Shown here: piece after piece, positions 1 through 5,057 of the stretch
Layout: each line of letters begins with the position of its first letter
Position numbering within the stretch: the stretch's first letter is position 1
Source: Bacteroidota bacterium
GTDB taxonomy: Bacteria > Bacteroidota > Bacteroidia > 2-12-FULL-35-15
NCBI GenBank assembly: GCA_023251855.1
Contig: JAHEYA010000230.1
Location: forward strand, 1 to 5,057
Direction: 5' to 3'
Length of the DNA: 5,057 nucleotides
Notes under the pieces: generated by a model
Seen by the model: only the letters and a program-made list of their open reading frames with translations
What the model was told of the DNA's origin: nothing
Database searches by the model: none
Program-made: the position numbers and the translations under genes

Positions 1-801
1 GATGACCCATCACGTCACTCCGGTATTGAGTGTTTATTGGGTGTTTATGGTTATGCCATGGTTATTTATTGTGATTTTTCAGGTTATTCCGATATGGCAA
101 TAGGCATGGCACGTTGGATGGGTTTTACAATCAATGAAAATTTTGATTCGCCTTATCAATCGAGCAGTATAACAGAGTTTTGGCGTAGATGGCATATGTC
201 ATTATCTTCCTGGTTAAAAGATTATTTATACATATCACTCGGTGGAAACAAGGTTGGCAAGTTTCGTCAATACATCAATTTAATGATAACCATGTTACTG
301 GGAGGTTTATGGCATGGTGCCTCATTTAATTTTATTGTGTGGGGAGGTATGCATGGCTTGGCGCTTGCATTTGATAAATTACGACTTTCTATAATTTCGA
401 AGTTCAAAATTTTCAAACCTCATTCAAATAAATTTTGGATAATTAGCTCTTGGTTTTTAAAATTTTTGGGTGTAATCCTTACTTTCCACTTTGTTTGTTT
501 CTGCTGGATCTTCTTTAAAGCATCGTCTTTTGAGGATGCAAAATATATCATCATACAAATTTCTACTAATTTTAATGGGGAAGCATTTGTACCCATGTTA
601 ACATCATATCCAACCGTTTTTGGAATAATGTTAGTTGGTTATATTTTTCATTTTATTCCAAAATCATATGAATATTTTTGTGTCAATTTTCTTTCAAATA
701 TTACTTTGGTTGGCCGGCTAATAATTCTTCTTCTCTTTATCTGGCTTGTAATCCAAGTAAAACAAGCCGACCAGATAATGCCTATTTATTTGCAGTTTTA
801 G
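1..801 (+). CDS. MBOAT family O-acyltransferase (AlgI/DltB-like), 5'-truncated by window edge
   Basis: This is the C-terminal 266 residues of a polytopic inner-membrane O-acyltransferase; the frame is open from base 1, so the true start lies upstream. The TTG at 37 is not a credible start because family-like sequence (DDPSRHSGIECLLG) precedes it. Family hallmarks in order are YGYAMVIYCDFSGYSDMAIG (about residues 16-35), WRRWHMSLSSWLKDYLYISLGG with its histidine at codon 65, and LLGGLWHGASFNF with the presumed catalytic histidine at codon 105. Later hydrophobic segments include LTFHFVCFCWIFFKA and the C-terminal LIILLLFIWLVIQV. The end (DQIMPIYLQF) looks natural. AlgI and DltB relatives move acyl groups, usually acetyl or D-alanyl, from a cytoplasmic donor across the membrane to a polysaccharide or teichoic acid. 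Here the likely product is an O-acetylated envelope or extracellular polysaccharide, but substrate and acyl group cannot be read from the sequence. A partner SGNH/AlgJ-like protein may lie outside the window. Confidence 0.93.
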   Translation, partial: DDPSRHSGIECLLGVYGYAMVIYCDFSGYSDMAIGMARWMGFTINENFDSPYQSSSITEFWRRWHMSLSSWLKDYLYISLGGNKVGKFRQYINLMITMLLGGLWHGASFNFIVWGGMHGLALAFDKLRLSIISKFKIFKPHSNKFWIISSWFLKFLGVILTFHFVCFCWIFFKASSFEDAKYIIIQISTNFNGEAFVPMLTSYPTVFGIMLVGYIFHFIPKSYEYFCVNFLSNITLVGRLIILLLFIWLVIQVKQADQIMPIYLQF

Positions 802-827
802 AAAACACTTTCAAATACAAAATTAAA

Positions 828-866
828 GCGAATAACGAATTTAGGTTTATTCCATTCATATTTCGC
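828..866. repeat. imperfect inverted repeat between MBOAT and nucleotidyltransferase genes
   Basis: GCGAATAACGAAT (828-840) and ATTCATATTTCGC (854-866) are inverted copies matching at 10 of 13 positions, around a 13-base loop. The ends (GCGAA/TTCGC) pair perfectly. It sits between the MBOAT stop codon and the next start, so it could be a weak transcript-end hairpin or an operator for the downstream pair. There is no T-tract after it, and the AT-rich arms could arise by chance. Confidence 0.25.
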
Positions 867-876
867 AGTATATTGT

Positions 877-884
877 TAAATTTG
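877..884 (+). promoter_or_regulatory. candidate Bacteroidota -7 element before the nucleotidyltransferase
   Basis: TAAATTTG fits the Bacteroidota -7 consensus TAnnTTTG exactly and ends 4 bases before the ATG at 889, much as at guaA. No TTG at the usual -33 distance is visible (850-859 reads tccattcata). In AT-rich intergenic DNA a six-position match can occur by chance, so confidence is low. If real, the mRNA would begin at or almost at the start codon. Confidence 0.35.
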
Positions 885-888
885 TTTT

Positions 889-1374
889 ATGGAATATTTG
901 CAACTTTTTAAAAAACTTTCGCAACAACAAGTTCATTATTTAATATGTGGTGGATTAGCTGTAAATATTTATGGTATTCCCCGAATGACTGCAGATATTG
1001 ACCTGTTGATTGATTTTACGGATGAAAACGTTGACAAATTTGAGACTGTAATTAAACAATTGATGTATCAATCAACAATGCCTATTTCAATAAAAACATT
1101 TGTCAATAAAAAAGAGCGACAAAAAGTTATAACTGATAAAAATCTGATTGCTTATTCATATTTCAACAGTCAATCCAACTATATGAGTTTAGATGTATTG
1201 ATGGATGTTCCAATTGCTTTTGGCGAATTATGGAGTAAAAAAGAAGAACGAATTGTTGATGGGACTTCTGTAAATATTGTGTCAGTTGAGCATTTGATAG
1301 GATTGAAACAATATGCAAATCGCAAACAAGATATTGATGATGTAATTTTATTATCAAAACTTTTAAAAAAATGA
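889..1374 (+). CDS. small Pol-beta-superfamily nucleotidyltransferase (AbiEii/DUF6036-like)
   Basis: This 161-residue soluble protein has a nucleotidyltransferase fold of the minimal or AbiEii-like kind. The N-terminal helix is followed by GGLAVNIYGIPRMTADIDLLID (residues 21-42), which contains the paired glycines G21-G22 and the metal-binding D36-x-D38. A third acidic residue is likely D102 in the strand LDVLMD. The C-terminal segment VEHLIGLKQYANRKQDIDDVILL (about residues 133-155) is the helix pair usual in these families. The catalytic carboxylates all look intact. Relatives act on tRNAs, proteins or antibiotics, and many are toxins or partners in toxin-antitoxin or phage-defence loci; which applies here cannot be told. 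The stop overlaps the next start (ATGA), so the two genes are probably translationally coupled. No Shine-Dalgarno sequence is present, and the ATG was chosen because the residues after it fit the family N-terminus. Confidence 0.88.
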   Translation: MEYLQLFKKLSQQQVHYLICGGLAVNIYGIPRMTADIDLLIDFTDENVDKFETVIKQLMYQSTMPISIKTFVNKKERQKVITDKNLIAYSYFNSQSNYMSLDVLMDVPIAFGELWSKKEERIVDGTSVNIVSVEHLIGLKQYANRKQDIDDVILLSKLLKK

Positions 1375-1568
1375 GCATCAAAATTATTCCAAAAGCTGAA
1401 AATGCTGATAAGGGCTTTCATTACACCGTTACTGATGAACAAATTAAAGAACATCAGAAACGTAGTATAAAAGAGATATTTGAGTGGTTAGAAGAAACCA
1501 ACAAATTTATTTATGCTATGCAAACGCCCGAGGAACGCGAAAGAATGAAATGGGCTAAGAATTTTTAA
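1371..1568 (+). CDS. small hypothetical protein paired with the nucleotidyltransferase
   Basis: This 65-residue, charged, soluble protein is not assigned to a named family. It starts inside the stop of the nucleotidyltransferase gene (ATGA at 1371-1374), which strongly supports it as a real, co-translated gene. It has a short N-terminal strand-like stretch (SIKIIPKAE), then a probable long helix from about residue 22 to 50 (DEQIKEHQKRSIKEIFEWLE region), then TPEERERMKWAK at the C-terminus, likely a second helix. There is no signal peptide, membrane segment, or recognisable DNA-binding or HEPN motif. Its size, charge and tight coupling suggest it binds or regulates the nucleotidyltransferase, possibly as an antitoxin-like partner; this is inference. 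It ends 21 bases from the stop of the convergent lipoprotein gene, with no evident terminator hairpin between them. Confidence 0.75.
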   Translation: MSIKIIPKAENADKGFHYTVTDEQIKEHQKRSIKEIFEWLEETNKFIYAMQTPEERERMKWAKNF

Positions 1569-1589
1569 TTTTCCTCTATTAATTTCCCT

Positions 1590-3218
1590 CTACACTTTCT
1601 TCACTTTTTTTAACGAAAGCATATTCATCGGATTAGAGGTTAATCCACTGATATTATTTTGTACCAATCTTACCACCTGATCATAGTACAAAGGCACAAT
1701 TGGTGCATCATCCATAAGCAGTTGATCCATTTGCTGATAATTGTTTGTTCGGGTAACGTCATTTAATTCAGTTTGCGATTTTTCAAACAATTCATCAAAT
1801 TTAGAATTGTAAAAGTGGGTATAGTTAAATCCTTTCGGACTCCAATTTTTACCATAAAATAATGATAAAAAATTTTCTTCATCCGGATAGTCGGCTATCC
1901 ATGATTTACGAAAAAAATAAATTTGTCCGTTTGCAATTGCCTCTGTTAATACCGAAGCTTTTTGAACATCAATTTTTATTTTAATACCAAACTCTGCTAA
2001 CTGTGATTGAATATATTCTGCTGCTTCAAGATATAACTCACTTGTGGTAAGAAAAATCTCAGGTAACCCTTTTCCATCCGGGAAACCTGCTGTTATTAAT
2101 AGCTTTCTCACTTTATCAGGATCATAATCATAGCCTTTCACTTTGCTTGAATCAAAGGATGGTAAACCCAATGGGATAAAGCCTGAAGTAGCAGCGACAC
2201 CCAAATTTTTTCGTAAATATTTTACCATCTTTTTTCGATCAAAACCGTAGTTTATTGCTTGTCTGATAGCCTTTATTTTCAGTGGCGATTTTTTTACTAT
2301 GTCCAAATTTTCATCGATCAAAAAACCTAAATAATCAGTCTTCAAAAATGGCTGAGTTTGCATCTTGAATTTATTTTTATAATCGTCCTTTAAAACACCA
2401 TCAGCAGTCATTACTTCATCTGAGTTTATTGCATCAATACCCGAAACCATATCAACATTGCCTTTTAAAAAACCAAGAAATGATGTCTCTTTATCTTTAA
2501 TAAATGATACTGAAATTGCATCCAGATAAGGCAAACGATTCTTATCCTCATACTCAAAATAATTTTCATTTTTTACAAGCACCATTTTTGAACCTTCTTC
2601 CCATATTTTTAATTTAAAAGGCCCTGTACCTACAGGATTTCTTCTGAAATCTTCTCCATACTTTGTTATCGCTTCTTTTGGAAGTGCTGAAAAATATTTC
2701 ATTGTTAATATCCTCAAAAATGGAGTAAAAGGTTTTTTTAAATGAACTACAAATGTGCTATCATCTTTTGCTTCAAACCCTTTGTGATTATTTATATCAA
2801 CAGTTGAAAGCAATGATATAGCGCTGGAAACAGCCGGATCTAATAATCGGTTAAAGCTATACACAAAATCATTTGCTGATACTTTTCGCCCTTTTCCTTC
2901 TACAAAACATGTATTATCCTGAAAAAAAACGGTGCTATTTAAAAAGAAGGTATAAGTTAAACCATCCTTTGAAATATTCCAGGCTCTAGCAATAGATGGC
3001 ACAACCTGCAATGAGTCATTCATTTGCACCAATCCATTGAATAATTGATTGATTACCCATATATTTTCAAACGACCTTGCAGCAGCCGGATCCAGAGAAG
3101 CAATACCTGCCATTTCATTATATTTAAATACTCTTCGCTCATCTTTATTCTTCTTATCTTCGGATGAACAGGCTAAAGCCAAAACGCAGACCAAAATATA
3201 CACGATTTGTTTTTTCAT
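1590..3218 (-). CDS. ABC transporter solute-binding lipoprotein, family 5 (OppA/DppA-like)
   Basis: This 542-residue extracytoplasmic binding protein is of the peptide/nickel/oligopeptide class (SBP_bac_5). Residues 1-16 form a lipoprotein signal peptide (KK, hydrophobic core, LALA) with the lipidated cysteine at C17, followed by SSEDKKNKDE. Family signatures in order are ARAWNISKDGLTYTFFL (about residues 77-93), DFVYSFNRLLDP (about 117-128), NPVGTGPFKL (about 195-204), AIRQAINYGFDRKKMVKYL (about 317-335), LLITAGFPDGKGLPEI (about 373-388), and a C-terminal WIADYPDEENFLSLFYG with DDAPIVPLYYDQV. Length is normal and nothing is broken. It should capture short peptides or a similar ligand and hand them to an ABC permease, but no permease or ATPase gene adjoins it, so it looks monocistronic. 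Ligand specificity is not predictable. It is divergent from guaA and convergent with the small paired protein. The ATG at 3218 is chosen because the signal peptide begins there. Confidence 0.95.
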   Translation of the reverse strand: MKKQIVYILVCVLALACSSEDKKNKDERRVFKYNEMAGIASLDPAAARSFENIWVINQLFNGLVQMNDSLQVVPSIARAWNISKDGLTYTFFLNSTVFFQDNTCFVEGKGRKVSANDFVYSFNRLLDPAVSSAISLLSTVDINNHKGFEAKDDSTFVVHLKKPFTPFLRILTMKYFSALPKEAITKYGEDFRRNPVGTGPFKLKIWEEGSKMVLVKNENYFEYEDKNRLPYLDAISVSFIKDKETSFLGFLKGNVDMVSGIDAINSDEVMTADGVLKDDYKNKFKMQTQPFLKTDYLGFLIDENLDIVKKSPLKIKAIRQAINYGFDRKKMVKYLRKNLGVAATSGFIPLGLPSFDSSKVKGYDYDPDKVRKLLITAGFPDGKGLPEIFLTTSELYLEAAEYIQSQLAEFGIKIKIDVQKASVLTEAIANGQIYFFRKSWIADYPDEENFLSLFYGKNWSPKGFNYTHFYNSKFDELFEKSQTELNDVTRTNNYQQMDQLLMDDAPIVPLYYDQVVRLVQNNISGLTSNPMNMLSLKKVKKV

Positions 3219-3227
3219 TTTATTAGT

Positions 3228-3308
3228 ATTACCAATTTTCCATGCTTGAATAAAAAGAATAATATGGTCATCAAGTTTAGAAAATCATTTACCATTAAAA
3301 TGCTTGAA
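3228..3308. repeat. short degenerate direct repeat upstream of the lipoprotein gene
   Basis: Two similar blocks, 3228-3250 and 3287-3308, share ATT(T)ACCA at the left and an identical 9-mer ATGCTTGAA at the right (3242-3250 and 3300-3308), 58 bases apart. A further ATTACCAA lies at 3318-3325. The position upstream of the minus-strand lipoprotein start would suit a regulator-binding site, but AT-rich sequence makes coincidence plausible. Confidence 0.25.
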
Positions 3309-3343
3309 ACAATTTCAATTACCAACAATTTTTTAAACAGTGT

Positions 3344-3448
3344 AGCCCCTCCCAGCCTCCCCCAAGGGGAGGAGTTGTTACCCATAAGCTCTATACTGCC
3401 TGGCTTGTGCATTGGTTCTCTCCCCCTTTGGGGGAGTTGGAGGGGGCT
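3344..3448. repeat. REPIN-like composite inverted repeat (two GC-rich palindromic arms)
   Basis: Two 31-base arms, 3344-3374 and 3418-3448, are near-perfect inverted copies separated by a 43-base spacer. Each arm also folds on itself: the left as CCTCCCC-CAA-GGGGAGG (3356-3372) and the right as CTCCCCC-TTT-GGGGGAG (3420-3436), each a 7-bp stem with a 3-base loop. The outer ends pair as AGCCCC/GGGGCT. The block is strikingly GC-rich against AT-rich surroundings. Paired inverted palindromes of this design are the layout of REPINs, which are dispersed by RAYT (IS200-like) transposases, and similar CCTCCCC-rich elements are common between genes in Bacteroidota. A T9 run (3448-3456) directly follows the right arm, giving terminator-like form on the plus strand, although no plus-strand gene ends just before it. 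The element is non-coding; the open frame through it is accidental. Confidence 0.8.
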
Positions 3449-3465
3449 TTTTTTTTCTATATTTG
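3437..3465 (+). promoter_or_regulatory. guaA promoter, Bacteroidota type (-33 TTG / -7 TAnnTTTG)
   Basis: TATATTTG at 3458-3465 matches the Bacteroidota -7 consensus TAnnTTTG perfectly. TTG at 3437-3439 lies 18 bases upstream, within the accepted -33/-7 spacing. The spacer includes the T9 tract. The -33 triplet falls inside the right arm of the inverted repeat. The -7 element ends 5 bases before the guaA ATG, so transcription is expected to start at or within a few bases of the start codon. Confidence 0.65.
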
Positions 3466-3470
3466 CACTC

Positions 3471-5003
3471 ATGCAAGAAACAATTTTAATAATCGATTTT
3501 GGTTCTCAATATACACAACTGATAGCAAGAAGAGTGAGAGAACTGAATGTATATTGTGAAATTCATCCTTTTAATAAAATCCCTGATATATCAAGCGCTA
3601 TAAAAGGTGTTATACTTTCCGGAAGCCCCTTTTCAGTTCGTGACCCTAAATCTCCAAACCCAGTTCTAGTAGCATTTAAAGGTAAATTACCTTTGTTAGG
3701 TGTTTGTTATGGTGCTCAACTAATGGCGCACAAATTCGGTGGTGAAGTTTTATCCTCGCAACATCGTGAATACGGCCGTGCAAATTTATCGTTCATTAAA
3801 GACAATAATGAATTATTTAATGGTCTGAGCAATCATTCACAAGTATGGATGAGTCATGCTGATACAATTACTAAAATTCCTGATAACTTCGAAATTATTT
3901 CAAGTACAAAAGATGTAAAATATGCAGGTTATCAGGTGAAGGATGAAAAAACATACGGTATACAATTTCATCCGGAAGTGTATCATTCAACTGAAGGCGG
4001 AATTTTATTAAAAAACTTTTGCATAAACATTTGTGCTTGTTCTGCAAACTGGACTCCCGACTCTTTTGTAGAAACTTCCATTAACAATTTAAAACAAAAA
4101 ATCGGTGATGATAAAGTTGTACTTGGTTTAAGTGGTGGTGTTGACTCCAGTGTTGCCGCAGTGTTGCTTCACAAAGCAATTGGGAAAAATTTATTTTGCA
4201 TTTTTGTTGATAATGGATTATTACGTAAAAATGAATTTGAGAACGTGCTTGATTCTTATAAACACTTAGGTTTGAATGTAAAAGGTGTAAATGCTAAAGA
4301 TCGATTTTATTCTGAACTTGCCGGTATCAGTGACCCTGAGAAAAAAAGAAAAGCGATCGGTAAAGTTTTTATTGATGTTTTTGATGATGAATCAAAACAA
4401 TTACAGGATGTGAAATGGCTGGCACAAGGTACCATTTACCCTGATGTGATTGAGTCCATATCTGTTAACGGAGGAGCATCGGCAACAATAAAATCTCATC
4501 ACAATGTTGGTGGTTTACCGGATTTTATGAAATTAAAAGTGGTTGAACCTCTTAACACTTTATTTAAAGATGAAGTTAGAAGAGTTGGCAGATCTTTAAA
4601 AATTGATGATGCTATTTTAAATCGACACCCCTTCCCGGGCCCCGGATTGGCAATTCGGATTTTAGGTGATATAACTATCGAGAAAGTAAAAATTTTACAA
4701 GAAGTAGATCATGTTTTTATTGACAATTTAAAAACGTCCGGTTTGTATAAAGATGTTTGGCAGGCAGGAGCAATATTTTTACCTGTGCAAACCGTTGGTG
4801 TTATGGGTGATGAACGTACTTACGAAAATGTTGTAGCTTTACGCGCAGTAACTTCTACCGATGGTATGACTGCCGACTGGTGTCATTTGCCTTATGAATT
4901 TTTAGGAAAAGTATCCAATGAAATAATTAATAAAGTAAAAGGAATTAATAGAGTTGTTTACGACATCAGCTCCAAACCTCCTGCTACTATTGAATGGGAA
5001 TAA
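3471..5003 (+). CDS. guaA: GMP synthase (glutamine-hydrolysing)
   Basis: This complete 510-residue GMP synthase converts XMP to GMP using ATP and glutamine, the last step of de novo guanine nucleotide synthesis in the cytoplasm. Residues 1 to about 190 are the class I glutamine amidotransferase domain: ILIIDFGSQYTQLIARR, the oxyanion-region SGSPFSV, nucleophile C79 in GVCYGAQ, and H167/E169 in FHPE complete the triad. The ATP-pyrophosphatase domain begins near residue 213, with the PP-loop SGGVDSS at 221-227. The C-terminal dimerisation domain carries HPFPGPGLAIRILG and ends in INRVVYDISSKPPATIEWE. All catalytic residues are present. The ATG at 3471 is the right start: family homology begins immediately after it and the next internal Met is residue 85. 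The reading frame stays open upstream to 3207, but that stretch runs through the inverted repeat and has no family similarity. A dedicated promoter abuts the start, and no purine riboswitch could fit between them. Confidence 0.98.
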   Translation: MQETILIIDFGSQYTQLIARRVRELNVYCEIHPFNKIPDISSAIKGVILSGSPFSVRDPKSPNPVLVAFKGKLPLLGVCYGAQLMAHKFGGEVLSSQHREYGRANLSFIKDNNELFNGLSNHSQVWMSHADTITKIPDNFEIISSTKDVKYAGYQVKDEKTYGIQFHPEVYHSTEGGILLKNFCINICACSANWTPDSFVETSINNLKQKIGDDKVVLGLSGGVDSSVAAVLLHKAIGKNLFCIFVDNGLLRKNEFENVLDSYKHLGLNVKGVNAKDRFYSELAGISDPEKKRKAIGKVFIDVFDDESKQLQDVKWLAQGTIYPDVIESISVNGGASATIKSHHNVGGLPDFMKLKVVEPLNTLFKDEVRRVGRSLKIDDAILNRHPFPGPGLAIRILGDITIEKVKILQEVDHVFIDNLKTSGLYKDVWQAGAIFLPVQTVGVMGDERTYENVVALRAVTSTDGMTADWCHLPYEFLGKVSNEIINKVKGINRVVYDISSKPPATIEWE

Positions 5004-5010
5004 AGAAAAA

Positions 5011-5038
5011 AGTATCAGGTAACAAGTATCAAGTATTA
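5011..5038 (+). repeat. tandem 7-base repeat (AGTATCA), four units, after guaA
   Basis: Beginning 7 bases after the guaA stop, the sequence reads as four consecutive heptamers: AGTATCA, GGTAACA, AGTATCA, AGTATTA. Units 1 and 3 are identical, unit 4 has one change and unit 2 has two. Short AAGTATC-type heptad arrays are often seen between genes in Bacteroidota; their role is unknown. No terminator hairpin is visible here. Confidence 0.6.
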
Positions 5039-5057
5039 AGGAAATTATTCAAATGAT

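Noticed and set aside
678..911. 77-residue plus-strand open frame across the end of the MBOAT gene
   Set aside because: It overlaps both the MBOAT C-terminus and the nucleotidyltransferase start in another frame and has no recognisable protein features.
1163..1454. Two minus-strand open frames (72 and 91 residues) opposite the nucleotidyltransferase and small protein
   Set aside because: Both are antisense shadows of well-supported coding sequence and show no motifs.
1569..1589. Bidirectional terminator between the convergent genes
   Set aside because: The 21-base gap is AT/pyrimidine-rich but contains no inverted repeat.
3049..3249. 66-residue plus-strand open frame opposite the lipoprotein N-terminus
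   Set aside because: It is antisense to the signal peptide and N-terminus of a confident gene.
3272..3279. Minus-strand -7 element TAAACTTG for the lipoprotein gene
   Set aside because: It has one mismatch at a conserved consensus position and no TTG at an acceptable -33 distance, so it is too weak to annotate.
3418..3456. Rho-independent terminator (hairpin 3420-3436, then T9)
   Set aside because: The shape fits, but no plus-strand gene ends upstream of it, the T-tract is separated from the small hairpin by 11 bases, and it sits within the guaA promoter spacer. It is better explained as part of the repeat element, though blocking antisense read-through is possible.
3207..3470. In-frame N-terminal extension of GuaA by 88 residues
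   Set aside because: It overlaps the lipoprotein gene start, is translated through the GC-rich inverted repeat and across the promoter, and has no GuaA similarity. GMP synthase homology begins exactly at the ATG at 3471.
3215..3472. 85-residue minus-strand open frame through the intergenic region
   Set aside because: It is mostly translated inverted repeat and promoter sequence, runs alongside the lipoprotein start, and has low-complexity composition.

Overview
The window reads as an ordinary, AT-rich chromosomal segment of a Bacteroidota bacterium. Four things point that way: a match to the Bacteroidota -7 promoter consensus TAnnTTTG placed directly before guaA, the absence of Shine-Dalgarno sequences, a lipoprotein signal whose cysteine is followed by Ser/Glu/Asp residues, and two kinds of intergenic repeat of a style common in this phylum. 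The family within the phylum cannot be fixed from the sequence.

Layout, left to right. (1) Positions 1-801 hold the C-terminal part of a membrane-bound O-acyltransferase (AlgI/DltB type, MBOAT), which enters from the left edge. (2) An 87-bp gap with a weak inverted repeat leads to a two-gene cassette (889-1568): a small DNA-polymerase-beta-type nucleotidyltransferase and a 65-residue protein of unknown function, joined by a 4-base ATGA overlap. (3) On the minus strand, 1590-3218 encodes an OppA/DppA-like solute-binding lipoprotein, convergent with the cassette. (4) The 252-bp divergent intergenic region (3219-3470) contains a composite GC-rich inverted repeat of about 105 bp (REPIN-like). Its right arm runs into a T9 tract and the promoter of guaA. 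(5) Positions 3471-5003 encode a complete GMP synthase, GuaA. (6) The right edge carries a tandem 7-base repeat (5011-5038).

The genes do not form one pathway. They are separate transcription units: envelope polysaccharide acylation, a possible toxin-antitoxin-like accessory pair, peptide or solute capture, and de novo guanine nucleotide synthesis. No wholly new system is evident. The points most worth a second look are the nucleotidyltransferase/65-residue pair, the repeat element that appears to supply the upstream half of the guaA promoter, and the very short or absent 5' leader predicted for guaA.
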